From: Bacteroidales bacterium
GTDB lineage: Bacteria; Bacteroidota; Bacteroidia; Bacteroidales; Tenuifilaceae
Reading direction: 5' to 3'
Assembly: GCA_013376985.1 (NCBI GenBank)
Contig: JACABB010000003.1
Location: 1-48,505 of the forward strand
DNA length: 48,505 nucleotides
In this document: one piece after another, positions 26,295 to 39,600 of the stretch
Numbering within the stretch: the stretch's first letter is position 1
How the letters are laid out: every line of letters starts with the position of its first letter
The notes under the pieces: generated by a model
Seen by the model: the letters and a program-made list of their open reading frames with translations, nothing else
Databases searched by the model: none
What the model was told of the DNA's origin: nothing
Position numbers and translations under genes: made by a program

Positions 26295-29200
26295 TTACTT
26301 AAGCAAGGTAACATTACCTTTTATGTCAAAAGTTTTTCCATTAGTATATTTCCCAATTGCCCTCCAAATATAAACACCCTGATCGCAAACTCTTCCATTA
26401 AAATAACCGTCCCAACCAATTTTGATATCTTTCGAAACAAAGAGTTGTTCTCCCCAACGATTAAATATCATTAGTTTATACTCAACAACACCATAATGAA
26501 CTGGGTGGAAAACTTCATTTTTATAATCGATATCATCATACAAACCTCCATTTGAACCATTTTTATTAGGTGTAAAAGCATTCGGGAATCTTATTTTCCC
26601 AAAGCCCTCAACCCATACTGCTGGAAATTTGGAAGTATAATCCTGACAACCGCCTAACGAATCGGGAGCATATGCTTTAAGTGAAACTCTAAACTCTCCT
26701 ATTGCATTGAAAGTGTGAACAGGATCCTTATCAGTTATAAGCGTACCATCACCTAAATCCCATTCATATCTATCAGCATATTTTGAAAGATTGTAAATGT
26801 GCACGCTAGCATCCGGAAGCATCACCCTGTTTGGGTAGACAGCAAAGTCTGCCACAGGGTTTTGGTATACCCTAAAGGTCTTATAGTAGTATGAATCTCC
26901 TCCATCACCAGTTACTCTCAGTTTGACATTATAGTAGCCAGGAATGGTAAATGTATGAATAGGTTCATCAACAGTTGATGTTGTACCATCGCCAAAATCC
27001 CATAGATAGTTTGCCCCATACTGAGATGCATTAATTAAATGGGTTTCAAGCGGCGAACATGAGTTGTAAATATCCGCAGTAAAATAGGGTATTGGTTCTG
27101 CTGGTAATAACCTTAAAATATTGGAAGTAGTATCCCAACAATGAGCATTTTCCACCCGAAGCTTCGATTTGTATATAAATCCATTTGCCTTAGACCCCCA
27201 AGTTGTGTATGTATGATCACCCGCTTCCTTAAGCGATGAAGTATAACCATCGCCAAAATTCCATGAGTATGTCCAATTATCAGCTGCTGGTTTAGATTGA
27301 TTATGGAAATTAAAGGTTGCATCGGGGAATATCTTCAACGGTGGATTAACAGAGAAATTGGCTACAGGAGTGGCATAAACCGTTAAAGGTATTGTAATTG
27401 TATCCTCACAATCATACTCTGAAATAGATTGAAGATGAACACCAAAGATTTTGTCGTTCTCTGAGACGTTAACAAATCTATGGTTAGGGCTCATAAGATT
27501 TGAATTCGTTCCATCTTTAAAATTCCACTGGTAAAAATATGCGTTTTGAGAAATGTTATTTAACGAAACAACAAATGGACTGCATGCAGCACTGCCTGGG
27601 TTAAATGAGAAATTAGCTTTAACCTCAGGGTATGCATATACTGTTTGAGATGTGCTATTCTGACATCCAAATGCAGTAGTTGCATTTAGAGAAATTACAT
27701 AAGGTTGAACATCCGAAGTGAGGTTATGATAGGTATGCGTAATAACTTGATTTCTATCAATAGTATTAACGAGTGTCCCATCTCCTAAATTAAATGCATA
27801 GCTGAGATCTGTTCCACTAGATAGATTTGTTAGGCTAATTGGAAATGGCGAACAGCTTAAACTTTCATTATTCATTACATAGGAAGCAATTGGACGAGGA
27901 TGCACGGTGATTACTTTAGAAACAGAATCTACACATTGATGAACAGATCGGGTAATTAGTTTAATATTATATACAGTATCCCTGATGGCTAAATTATTTT
28001 TATACAGCAAGTTAGTTAAATTCTTTTGGGTTGAATATGTTCCGTTTCCTAAACTCCAAATATAAGAATTAGAACTATTGTAAGAAACGGTAGTGTTGTT
28101 AATATCAGTTACTAAAGGGTGACAATTTGCACTATTTGTAATATTAAAATCGGGATAAATCCTCGGATTTACAGTTATAACTCTACTCACAGTATCAAAA
28201 CAAACCGCATTATTTTTATAGGTCGATTTTAGTTGAACTTTAAATTTATTGATAATTGGAGGATTTGATAAATTAGTAAATATTCGTGAATAGTCCTGCA
28301 AATTTGACTCTGATGCTCCATTAACAGTCCAATCATAATTATAAGCAGTAGAAGGAGTTAAGTTGCTAAACTGGGCAGTAAATGGTTCACATGCTTCGAC
28401 AATTGATGAACTATAAGATGCAATAACTTTGGGTGCAATTGTAACAATTTTTCTTGAGGCTGATTTGCATCCCAAAATATTCGTTGCAGTAAGTTTAATA
28501 TTTAAAATCGATTCGTTTACAGTAGATGGATTATCAATACTTAAGTTGGCTGGAGTGGTTGCATTAAACGATAGTCCATTATCCAGCTCCCACAGGTAAT
28601 TTCCTAATCCTCTAGAACTATTCGTAAATGTGATAATAGTTGGGCTACATCCACTTACAGGGCTGACATTAAAAGTCGAAATAACTTTTGGGTAAACCTG
28701 AATAAACCGAGAAATTGTATCCCAACAACCAGTTACTAAATCATCAAGCCTAAGATTGATTTTATATTTTTTAATCTCGTCTGTTGTTGTTTCATTATCA
28801 ATAAGACGAGTAAATGACTCCCCAGAAACCAACGAGGTTTTCTGTTGTGGAACACCTCCTATAGTATGGCCAAAATCCCAAGACCACTGAGTACCATTTA
28901 ATGATTCATCCTTTAACTTTATATAAAAGGGTGTACATGCACTATCCCTTGTCATTGAAAATCTGGAATTCACTTCAGGAAATGCAAATACAGTTTGTGT
29001 AGCATTACTACTACAGCCCTTAGTATTTAAAGCATTAAGTTTAACATCAAATTGTTTTGTTGTCGCAGTCCTATTCTCGAAGAGATGTGCAATATTATTC
29101 CTATTAGAAATTGTTTGTATATCGCCATCGTTAAAATCCCAAGTAAATGATATATTACCCCCGGTTGATAGGTTTTTAAACGTAAAATTTGCAGGAGCAC

Positions 29201-32200
29201 AAAGCCTATCAATGGGAACGCCCCCTCCTGTTAATGGTAAAGCAATATTAAGACCGGCAATTACCTGTGGATCAACTGCAAATGTTTGCGAAGCACTGCT
29301 TGTACAACCAAAGGTATTATTGAGATTTAATGTAACAGTTCTGTTTACTGGATTCTCAGGATCTGGATTTGCAAACTCAACAACAAAATCATCATCAACC
29401 GTACCTTGAGGAACTCCACCGTTAAAATTCCAGTTATAAGTAGATATTGTAGGTCCAGCAAACGATGCATTTAGAATTTGAACCTGCATTGGTGTACATT
29501 GCTTAATGATTTGCGCATTGAACGCAGCTGAAACAGTTGGATTTACAGTAACTGGAAATGTTTTTGTATCAACACAGCCTCTTGGTGTTGTTGCAGTTAA
29601 TGAAACATTAAAAGTTTTTGGAAGAGTATTATCCAAATTGGTAAAAATATGGCTAATATTTGTAGCAATTGAACTAGTATTATCGTTAAAATCCCAAAGA
29701 ATACTGCTAATTGGAGCATTTGTTCCGAATAGTGCAGATTGATTTTGTAGGTTAACAGTTAAGGGGGTACACCCATTGGTAGCTGGTAATGCTGTCCAAC
29801 GGGCTTCAACCTGAGGATAAATTACTATGGATTTTGTAAGTTGATCCGAGCAAAAACCGCTACTTACTGTTAGTTTAATATTTCGATTGATGTCAAGACC
29901 AGTTAAATTGTTTGGATTAGGGAACACCTGATTTGAACCCGTATAGGCTGTTCCATCAAAATCCCATGTGTAATTGGTAATTGCCGCAGAGGTAGTTGCA
30001 GAAACAGTTGCATTGTAAGGCGGACATCCAGCTGTTTTATCTAAACTAAATAACGCTTTAACACTTGGTCTAACAACAACATTTTGTGATGTTGTGGCAA
30101 AGCAGCCAAAGCTATTATTAGTTTTAAGCGAAACAGGGACGGTTACATCAGTTACGCCATCATTTGTAAATGTGAATGGAGGATTATCAATGGTTGAGGC
30201 TCCATACGGGCCAAATTCCCACTGATAAGTCTCAGTATTGGTTACAGTGCTTGTAAACGAAGCATTTAGTGGTGAACAATGATTTGCATTTGCATTATCA
30301 ATATATGTAAAACTTACAGTTGATTGAGGATTAACCGTAATTGTTTTAATGATACTACTTGTGCAACCACCTGCATTACTGGCCGTAAGTTTAATTGGAA
30401 TAGTTCTTACGCCAAGCGTTGTTGAAGGATTGGCAAATATTTGAACCGGAATGTTTTTTGTCGAAAAATCAATAGTCCCATTATTTTCAATGTCCCACTG
30501 AAAAAGGGTAGCTCCAAGAGAAGATGTGTTGTTAAAGTTAACTGTAAGAGGAGAACATCCCAACTCTTTATCAAGAGCAACATCTGCATTAACATACGGT
30601 TGAACAATTACATTAGATGTTTGGGTTGCAGAGCAACCATAGGTGTTTGATGCTGTAAAACTCACAACTTTAGTAACAGGTGCTGCAGTAAAATTATCAA
30701 ATGAATAAGCCGCTGTGGTTTGATTATCAATTGCATTACCATCAATTAACCAATGATATATTGTAGCATTTGTAGTAGTAGATGTAAAATTTAGATTAAG
30801 TGGCGAACACCCCAATGGGTTTCCATTATTGTTTGTGATAAAACTAGCCAAAACGGGAGGATTAACCGTTATTGTTCTTGAAGCGATATCAGAGCATCCG
30901 CCTCCATTGGTTACCTTCAGTCTAATTGTTACAGGCTTAGGTGTATTGGTTATGGTTCCATTAATGTAAGGCAAAGTCCAGCCGGTCATTGTTGGAACTG
31001 AATATTCGAATCCACTAGGACCTGTTGCTATATCACCATCCCTATCCCAGTAGTAATTATTAACACCACCTTTACTATCGTTAAGCACAGTTAGGGTAAA
31101 AGGAGAGCAACTCTCCACCTTATCAACAACAAAACTTGCCTTAATATATGGTTGAACATTTATTGAAAGGGGAATAGTGGAAGCACAATAATTGTACTTA
31201 TCGGTTATCTTTAAACTTCCGTTGTAAATTGTTGGGCCAATATTGAAATTGTTATAAATGTGCGTAGGACTTTTATCATATGACGTGCCACCATCACCAA
31301 AAGTCCAAGAATAAGACAATCCATTTTCTGCAGTTGGGGGGCCAATTTTACCTGATGAAGTATTATTAAATGTTACACTGAGGGGATGACAATGATTAAC
31401 ATCAGGTATTGTAGTTGAGAAACTTGCACTTATTCTAGGATAAACAAGAATACTCTTTGTCATTTCTTTAAAACAGATACTACTAGCATCAGAGGCTAAC
31501 AATGTAATGTAATAACGAATGGTATCGTTTGTTAAGTTATCGAAAGTAACAGGGAATGTTGCAGCATTATTTAAACCCTCGCCAGGATCTGTCAAATCTC
31601 CATCACTATTTAAATCCCAGAAATTTAATCCAACACCTACTGAATTATTAACAACATTAACAGTTAAAGGGGCACATCCTGCAAAAATATCTGTAGTAAA
31701 TTTTGGGTTCATGTAGGGTGCAACAATAAGGTTCACCTCTTTTGTAGCAGTTAGTCCACAAACCCCACTTACAGTAACCTCATATTTAATAGATTTAGTA
31801 ACATTTCTTGCCTTAGGGGTATCCTTAAAAGGATCATCAAGAAAATCGCTTGGAACCCAATTGTAGATTGTTCCTCCGCTGGCATATAATTGCGCTGAAT
31901 CCCCATAGCAAAGCATATTTCCAGGCCCCCCAGTCTCAACAACAAATGTTTGAGGATCAAATTTATTAAAATCTGAAAAATAGCCGAACCAACATGTTGA
32001 GCCTGCCGTTCCATTAAATATTCCAAGGTGAAAAACATCCAAAGTATTGGATATCACGTGCTGACCAACACTTATAGAACCTGCCCCTGCTGTAGGTATT
32101 CCTGCAGGTGAAATTCCAAAGCGGGCAACCATCCAAGGCGTTCCAGGCACAGCAACGAAGGATGCAGGATTTATTAGTGCATTATTAGCAACTCCATCAA

Positions 32201-33425
32201 CCAAAAAACTATTCTGAGCCCCTGCCCTTACCATCATTGTTAAGTAAAAAGGTGTTGTATTAGATCGCGTAAATGATACTTTTGTGCTACCCGTACAAAC
32301 ATCAATTGGAGGTACCACCGCAGCACCAACCTCACAGCCAAATCCACCAATATGGTATACAATAATAGGTTTATAAGGATTGCTAACAAGTAATCGTGAA
32401 GCTATTTTAGTATAGAAATTTGGGACACCTGTAAATTGAACTCTATATTGTTGCCCTGCATTAATTGTAGTTTTAAGAACTCCATCTACATATATTGGCG
32501 TGGCATTCTGAGTTGCCACTACAATAATATTATCCTCATTATCAAGAAATGTTCTAGTACAAATATACTCCACACCTGCAATATCTACAGGAATCAGTTG
32601 ATCCCCTAAAGCGTCTTTACAGCCACCACTTGTATGTGATATTGAGTCATCCTTTAATGATATCGCAATTGGTTTATCAGAAGTAACATGTGTCCCCGAT
32701 AATCTATTGGCGGCTACCTTGCTAAAATTCTTAGGATAGATAGATAACGTTTGTCCCTTATTGAGAACAAATACTTTAGAGGTATTTGCTGGTATGAATA
32801 GCCCTCCGTTGCCGTAACCGGCATCCTTTGTTGGTGTGACAGTTACTGATGTACCATCCTCACTAGCTACAATGTCAATAGCCGAATAGGGCTGTGGAGT
32901 ATAGTTCCCATTATCCGTTAATTGTTGAAAAGGAGTGAAAAAATTTGTACCCAGCGCATTTCTCCCTTTTAGAGCCCATATCTCTCCGTTATTTAAATTG
33001 TTAATTTCATAGTAGGCAGTAATTGGGCTAGTTGAATGTATGTAAAGACCAAAGTTATTGATCCCAGAAAGATTCAACGGTTTATTTTCGAGTATATTTT
33101 GATCCGTCCAAACTCCTAATACCAATTTTGCGATATAATTCGACATATCGAGATTGTAACTGGAGTTAGCTGCTAAATTTATAACTATTGGCACAAAGCC
33201 AACATTGGCTGGTTGGCTAACAGTAATAGTTGCAGGTAAATTTGAGGTTGCAAAACGAAGATAGGCAGGTATACCCCCAGCAGGAGTTGATGGATGATTA
33301 TGACCTATAGTTATATCAGGAACAACAAACCAAAAGTCCGTATCGGTTTGGGCAAATAATTTTAATGGACAAAAAGAAATTATGATTAAAAATAAGATTT
33401 TGACCAACCTTCTATTTTTGTTCAT
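26295..33425 (-). CDS. Giant PKD-repeat T9SS adhesin (SprB-like)
   Basis: A 2376-residue secreted protein. Residues 1-26 are a signal peptide (KLFAQ cut). The N-terminal ~480 residues begin TDTDFWFVVPDITIG and resemble an IgGFc-binding-type domain. Then come about 19 PKD-like repeats of ~80-110 residues, each opening with an F-x(n)-G/A-C-S/T-P pattern (such as GCSPLTVNFNNTS) and carrying W-x-F/L-GDG-type cores. Only the repeats at positions 17 and 19 lack the Cys. The last ~95 residues, from IRFPNAFTPNKNG with MIFNRWGEQLF and GWDGYFNG, are a gliding-motility-type (type B) T9SS sorting domain. Likely a cell-surface adhesin; the ligand is unknown. The adjacent PorP/SprF-like gene supports this. 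Confidence 0.9.
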   Translation of the reverse strand: MNKNRRLVKILFLIIISFCPLKLFAQTDTDFWFVVPDITIGHNHPSTPAGGIPAYLRFATSNLPATITVSQPANVGFVPIVINLAANSSYNLDMSNYIAKLVLGVWTDQNILENKPLNLSGINNFGLYIHSTSPITAYYEINNLNNGEIWALKGRNALGTNFFTPFQQLTDNGNYTPQPYSAIDIVASEDGTSVTVTPTKDAGYGNGGLFIPANTSKVFVLNKGQTLSIYPKNFSKVAANRLSGTHVTSDKPIAISLKDDSISHTSGGCKDALGDQLIPVDIAGVEYICTRTFLDNEDNIIVVATQNATPIYVDGVLKTTINAGQQYRVQFTGVPNFYTKIASRLLVSNPYKPIIVYHIGGFGCEVGAAVVPPIDVCTGSTKVSFTRSNTTPFYLTMMVRAGAQNSFLVDGVANNALINPASFVAVPGTPWMVARFGISPAGIPTAGAGSISVGQHVISNTLDVFHLGIFNGTAGSTCWFGYFSDFNKFDPQTFVVETGGPGNMLCYGDSAQLYASGGTIYNWVPSDFLDDPFKDTPKARNVTKSIKYEVTVSGVCGLTATKEVNLIVAPYMNPKFTTDIFAGCAPLTVNVVNNSVGVGLNFWDLNSDGDLTDPGEGLNNAATFPVTFDNLTNDTIRYYITLLASDASSICFKEMTKSILVYPRISASFSTTIPDVNHCHPLSVTFNNTSSGKIGPPTAENGLSYSWTFGDGGTSYDKSPTHIYNNFNIGPTIYNGSLKITDKYNYCASTIPLSINVQPYIKASFVVDKVESCSPFTLTVLNDSKGGVNNYYWDRDGDIATGPSGFEYSVPTMTGWTLPYINGTITNTPKPVTIRLKVTNGGGCSDIASRTITVNPPVLASFITNNNGNPLGCSPLNLNFTSTTTNATIYHWLIDGNAIDNQTTAAYSFDNFTAAPVTKVVSFTASNTYGCSATQTSNVIVQPYVNADVALDKELGCSPLTVNFNNTSSLGATLFQWDIENNGTIDFSTKNIPVQIFANPSTTLGVRTIPIKLTASNAGGCTSSIIKTITVNPQSTVSFTYIDNANANHCSPLNASFTSTVTNTETYQWEFGPYGASTIDNPPFTFTNDGVTDVTVPVSLKTNNSFGCFATTSQNVVVRPSVKALFSLDKTAGCPPYNATVSATTSAAITNYTWDFDGTAYTGSNQVFPNPNNLTGLDINRNIKLTVSSGFCSDQLTKSIVIYPQVEARWTALPATNGCTPLTVNLQNQSALFGTNAPISSILWDFNDNTSSIATNISHIFTNLDNTLPKTFNVSLTATTPRGCVDTKTFPVTVNPTVSAAFNAQIIKQCTPMQVQILNASFAGPTISTYNWNFNGGVPQGTVDDDFVVEFANPDPENPVNRTVTLNLNNTFGCTSSASQTFAVDPQVIAGLNIALPLTGGGVPIDRLCAPANFTFKNLSTGGNISFTWDFNDGDIQTISNRNNIAHLFENRTATTKQFDVKLNALNTKGCSSNATQTVFAFPEVNSRFSMTRDSACTPFYIKLKDESLNGTQWSWDFGHTIGGVPQQKTSLVSGESFTRLIDNETTTDEIKKYKINLRLDDLVTGCWDTISRFIQVYPKVISTFNVSPVSGCSPTIITFTNSSRGLGNYLWELDNGLSFNATTPANLSIDNPSTVNESILNIKLTATNILGCKSASRKIVTIAPKVIASYSSSIVEACEPFTAQFSNLTPSTAYNYDWTVNGASESNLQDYSRIFTNLSNPPIINKFKVQLKSTYKNNAVCFDTVSRVITVNPRIYPDFNITNSANCHPLVTDINNTTVSYNSSNSYIWSLGNGTYSTQKNLTNLLYKNNLAIRDTVYNIKLITRSVHQCVDSVSKVITVHPRPIASYVMNNESLSCSPFPISLTNLSSGTDLSYAFNLGDGTLVNTIDRNQVITHTYHNLTSDVQPYVISLNATTAFGCQNSTSQTVYAYPEVKANFSFNPGSAACSPFVVSLNNISQNAYFYQWNFKDGTNSNLMSPNHRFVNVSENDKIFGVHLQSISEYDCEDTITIPLTVYATPVANFSVNPPLKIFPDATFNFHNQSKPAADNWTYSWNFGDGYTSSLKEAGDHTYTTWGSKANGFIYKSKLRVENAHCWDTTSNILRLLPAEPIPYFTADIYNSCSPLETHLINASQYGANYLWDFGDGTTSTVDEPIHTFTIPGYYNVKLRVTGDGGDSYYYKTFRVYQNPVADFAVYPNRVMLPDASVHIYNLSKYADRYEWDLGDGTLITDKDPVHTFNAIGEFRVSLKAYAPDSLGGCQDYTSKFPAVWVEGFGKIRFPNAFTPNKNGSNGGLYDDIDYKNEVFHPVHYGVVEYKLMIFNRWGEQLFVSKDIKIGWDGYFNGRVCDQGVYIWRAIGKYTNGKTFDIKGNVTLLK

Positions 33426-33600
33426 AAACTGCAGAATAATATTGACAATATATTTCCTGTTTACGGAACTGTAAAGATAATGTTAATTAAAAAATATGCA
33501 TTAAAAATAAAAAAATCTATATTTGATGAATGCTTTTAAAAAATGTAACCAATACGATGCCAATATACGTATCAAATTAATAAGGCAAAAATTCTTGAAC

Positions 33601-36600
33601 ATGAAAGATATGAAGAAAATATCAATTTGCTTCGTTTTATCACTTATGTGTACAACAAGCATAAATGCTCAGATATTCACTTCTGAAGGATTTGAAAGCG
33701 GCTCCAAACCAACTGGTTGGACCATAGATGTGTCAAGTTCGAGTTGGTTTTATCAAGATGGTGGTTATGCTGCAACCAGCGCACCAAATTACCATCACCC
33801 TTCAAATGCACATACTGGAAATTTCAATGCAATGTTCAAAACCTTTGGTTCACCAGTATCTTCTAAACTTATAACAATTCCAATGGATTTGCGTTTTGCC
33901 ATAAAACCCGTACTCACTTTTTGGCATGCGCAGGATCAGGTTGGTGCCAGCTTGTACGATCAACTAAAAGTATACTACCGGATCTCAAGTACATCTTCAT
34001 GGGTTCTAATTGAATCATATACAAACCCCACATCTGGATGGACTTTACGTGAAATAATCCTTCCAGATGCTGCAAAGGTACAAACCTGTCAGGTAGCATT
34101 TCAGGGTACATCCCAATTAGGTAGCTGGGGTATGTGTCTTGATGATATTAAAATTGAGGAAAAGGGTATTTTGCCTCGTCAAGTTGAATCATTAATGCTA
34201 CTTCAAAATAATAATGTAATACCCTCTGGTTCATCAACTAACTCTCTTGGGTTACTTGATATAAAAATATCTGGAAATACAGGAATTATCCCTTTAAATT
34301 CCTTCTCGATAGACTACACGGGAACTAACATAAACGATTTAAATATTAATAGTTCAGAAATATTTTATACCCGCGATACAATTTTTTCTCCAACTATTAA
34401 ATTAACACCAACTATTTCAAACACAGGCAATACAATTACATTTTCTAACTTAAACTACAACCTCCAAACTGGTGAAAACTTCTTTTGGATTTGCGCCTCC
34501 GTTAAATCTACTGCAACGCATAACGATATTGCTGACTTTAGAATTTTGCAAAACAGTGTAAATATTAATAGCATTCTTTTCCCAGCAGGCAATCTTGACC
34601 CTTCAAGTTTTTCCATTATTGAAGAATCGATTTTCTTCGATAATTTTGAATCATCTTCAGTTTGGACATTCAGCCCAGGTTCGTGTTGGCAAATGGGCAT
34701 ACCTACTGGATTAGGAACACTTGATCCTAACTACCCCTTTTCCGGGCAAAAAGTAATGGCAACAAATTTATCTGGAAATTATCCAAATGGCATCCATCAA
34801 TCCAACGCACAAACAGCAACTACACCAAGCATAAATGGCAAATACTACCAAAACATCAACTTAAGATTTAAGCGTTGGCTAAATTTCGATTACTTTGATA
34901 AAACCTCTATTCAATATAGTATTGATGGGGGGACATCATGGATTAAATTATGGGAAAACACTAGCCTTTTACAAGATCAAAGTTGGAAAAGTATTGGTTT
35001 TAATATCAGCCAACAAGCAACTCGCAAACAAAACATTAAATTTCGCTTTTCAATTGACTCAACCGATAATACAGGTGATTTTGGGGGTTGGAACATAGAT
35101 AATTTTGCCGTAACTGGCGATTTTATTGCAAAAGACTTAGGAATAAGTGGTGTGAACTCACCTGTAAATCACTGTGGTATGTCCAGTGCTGAAACTGTCA
35201 CTGTAAAAATTAAAAATTACGGAGGAGCTACAGTAAGCGTTCCTTTTGATGTGGGATTCTCTCTTGATAATGGCAGCACCTACACGAAAGAAACTATAAA
35301 TCCTACCATTAATAGCGAACAGGAGTATACCTACACATTTACAGCAAAAGCAAACCTATCTCAACCAGGTCTCAAACAATTAAAGTTTAAAACCTTTCTT
35401 ACTGGCGATGAGGATTTAAGTAATGATACTTATAGCACCACTCTCTTTGTCTACCCAAGTGTAAATTACCTATACCTAAACTCATTTGAAACCGCAAACG
35501 GTTACTGGAACCCTGGAGGTGCAAATAGCACTTGGACATGGGGAATTGTAGCAAAACCGACAATTAACAAAGCCTCCGATGGAACAAAAGTTTGGGTCAC
35601 TAGTTTAAAAGGAAACTACGCAAATTCAGAATCATCCTATCTCGAAAGTCCGTGTTTTGATTTTACTTCAGCAGAATACCCCGTTTTTGCATTCGATTAT
35701 TGGGTGAATTCCGAGAACGGAGTTGATGGATTCAGACTTGATTATTCAATAGATGGTGGTACAACATGGAATCCTGTAACTGCAAACTCTAATCATAATC
35801 AAAACTGGTGTACTGGAACAACTGTATCTGCCCTCGGCACTGATGGATGGACTGGTAGCACAGCAACTGGGTATCAACTAGCAAGGACACTTCTACCCTC
35901 TGATGTTACTGGAAAAAACAACGTTAAGTTCCGTTTTGTATTTGCCTCTGATGCAAATAGTTCAATGGAGGGGGTTGCCATAGATAATATTCGAATATTC
36001 GAATTACCTTATGATGTAGGTGTATTGAGTTTGACCAGTCCTATCTCAGGATGCTTGATTGGCGGAGGCATTAACCCTGTCAACCTGACTGCTAGCATTA
36101 AAAATATCGGATATCGTCCACTTAAGGCGGGTTTGAAAGTTCCACTAGAAATTAAACTCCGAAACGAGAATGTTATTAAAGACACTCTTGTAGTTGGTAC
36201 TATTGTAAATAAAAATGGTACTGCTAGTTTTACATCAACTAATACCTTTAACATAATTGCAAAAGGTTCGCATTCATTAAGATTAAACACAAACTTCGCC
36301 CAAGAACTTGATAGATCAAACGATACGTTAAAGACAACCCTAAATGTTTTAGGAATTCCAGGTTATACACTTGGAGCAGATATTGCAGTTCCAAATCCAT
36401 TCCCTGCATCTATCAGTGTAGAACTTGATGCGGGTCTTAATGGTATAATTCCATATAATAATTATTTATGGTCGACCACAGAGACAACCAGAAAAATTAC
36501 AGCAACCAGCTATGGAACATATTCCGTTACTGTAACCAATGAGAATGGTTGCAACGCCACAGATGCAATTAATGTTATTGAATCAACAAATGACATTCAA

Positions 36601-39600
36601 ATTTTGTCTGTTACCGGTTTAAATAATGCATGCACATATCCGACCCCCGTAAAACCACAAATCACAATAAAAAATAATGGACCAAGTGGTGTTGGACCAA
36701 GTTTCACAATGAAAAACATACCTTTATCTATTATGGTAGATGGTGTTGTAATGGTTTCAGAAACATTTACACCAAGCGCAGATATTGCCTCTGGAAACTC
36801 ATCAATTTACACTTTTACTAACAGCATAAATATATCAACTCCAAAAACATACGCCATCAGTATCTACTCAAAGATTAATGAAGATCCAAATAAAAATAAT
36901 GACACACTTAAAATTTCCACTCAAGTCTGGGGTGCTCCAAAAATAAGTTTTCCTCAAGATACAATTATTAGCCTTAATGCTACATCTATTATACTTGATG
37001 CGGGACCTGGATTTCAGTCATATGCATGGAAAAACAGTTCTGTAACAACACAAACATTTAATGTTCCAAGTTTAAATTCAGCATGGTATGTTGCTACAGT
37101 AACCGCTTTTAATTCGTGTGGCACGGCCAAGGATAGTGTCTTTATAAACGCAAAAGATTTAAGCGTTCTCGATATCGAAAGTCCCTTCAATGCCATATGT
37201 AGCAATCCAGTTCCCAAAGTTGCCGTAAGAATAAAGAATGCGGGAAGAGATGATTTTGCTTTAGGAAGTACCGTTAAGCTAAGTTATATTACTCCAAGTG
37301 AGAGTATATCCCAAAACTTCACGCTAGACGAAACCCTTGAATCGAATAGTACAAAATTGCTAACCTTTAACAATTACGTTAAATTACCATTAGGTGAAGG
37401 ATTCGTTAGAGTAATTGCAGATATTGCTAATGATCCCAACCCCTCGAATGATGCTTTTGAAAAATCGGTTGTAACATTAACAAACCCAACTGTATCATTC
37501 AATCCTCCAACCTTGTATAAGGTATTTGGAACTGAACCCTATACTGTTTCACCTGTTTATAGTAGCGATGTAAAATCCTATTTGTGGCAAGATCTTAGCA
37601 TCGATTCTTTGTACATAATAACGGGAACGCCATTAAGTAGAACGTTACAAGTTATTGCCTTTGATGCTCTCGGACAGGTAGGTTGTACTGATACTGCATC
37701 TCTTTCAATTGTTTCCGAAGATATGGTTGTTGATGCTATAAAATCTCCAACAAATCAGTGTGTACTAGGGAGCAATGTGCCAATAACTGTAACAATTGCC
37801 AATAAAGGAAATTTTGCTTATCCCGCTGGAACATCTTACACAATAGGCATAAATGTTGATGGCGCTAATTATCCCAGTGAAGTTAAAACTCTTGCAACTC
37901 CTTTAGATCCCGGAGGAAAGATAGATTTAACACTCAACCCCATTTTAGATTTAACTGGTAAATCAAGTTCAAATACTCAAATTTCAGTATCAACGACTAT
38001 TGACGCAAACACTAACAACAATACGCTTAATAAAACAATTTATGCAACAGGATATCCTACAATCAATCTTGGACCAGATAGGACAATACATGCCTGGGAG
38101 GATACTCTGAGAGCAGGTAAAATTTTCAACAAATACAATTGGCAATACAATACATCAAGCATAGGCAGTGATTCAATTTTAGTTGCACATCTAAGCGGGA
38201 CATACTCTGTTACTGTTACTGATTATAATGGCTGTTCTGCTTCCGACAATATTGTTCTTACCTTTGTTGTTGATGACATCTCTCTAAAAACACTGGATAG
38301 CCCAACAACTGGATGCGGGTTAAAGGACGCAGAAACGGTAAAAGTAACTGTGAAAAATGATGGTACAGAAATTATCCCAAATGGAAAACAACTTGAAATT
38401 GGATTTACTCAGAATGGTGCTACGAAAAAAGAGAATCTCACTCTAACAAGCAATCTAAACGCTGGATTGAGCCGCACCTTTGATTTAACGGGTACAATGG
38501 ATTTCAACATTAAAAAGTCATACCCTATTAAAGCATGGGTGAAAATGGTTGGTGATATGAATCCATTAAATGACACCCTCCCTGTTACCATTGATGCATA
38601 TCCATCCGTACTTTTTAGTTTTGGGCCAGACATTCAATCGGAAACACCTTATACATTAGATGCTGGCATTGGGTTTTCTTCATACCTATGGAGTACGGGA
38701 GCTACTTCCCCATCAATTGTAATAAACACAACTGGTAACTATTGGGTAGAACTAACCAATAGCTATGGCTGTAAAGGTAGAGATACTGTGAATGTAAAAA
38801 TTGGCACAAGAGATTTAGCCGTAAGATCGGTTGTAGCACCACAAACATCATGTTCACTTTCTGCCAATGAAACAGTGACTGTTAGATTAAAAAACACTGG
38901 AACAAATAATATTTCGAATGGAACTGTCATACCTCTTGTATTGAAAATAAATTCTAGCACAGTGGCTACTGAAAATTATACACTTCAAAGCGTACTTGCG
39001 ATTGGAGATAGCATCAATTACTCATTCACATATAAACCAAATCTTTCCGCAGTTGGTAATTACTTAATCCAAGTTTCCTCACAAATGAGTGATGATGAAG
39101 TATCATCTAATAACTCAACCACAAAGAACATCGCTGTTTATGGCAATCCTGCTCCAAATCTCGGTGTAGATAGAACCATTTCGACCCCAACAATTCTTGA
39201 TGCAGGCTCAGGTTATACTTTATATACGTGGCAAGACGGTTCACACAACCAAACCTTTACAGCAAACGCCACAAATAAATATTCTGTAACCGTTGTTGAT
39301 GCTAATGGCTGTCAAGGGTACGATGAAGTAAGTATTATTTGGCAAGAAGTTACTGATGTTAGAATCTCACAGCTAATAGCACCAACTACAAGTTGCTTTA
39401 ATGCCTCTGGTCAAACGGTTATAGCAAGACTCACCAATATGGGATCAAAGATATTTAACAGTGGGGATAATATTAATGTAAGCTATCAGGTAGGATCAGG
39501 AACGCCAGTTGTTGAAACAATGACCCTCACTTCAAGTTTAGCTAACAACCAGAGTGTCAACTATACTTTTAATCATAAAGCCTTGATTAACCAAGGGGCA

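Noticed and set aside
33523-33600. N-terminal extension of the CARDB protein
   Set aside because: It would place 26 polar residues before an otherwise ideal signal peptide; an ATG at 33601 is the better start.
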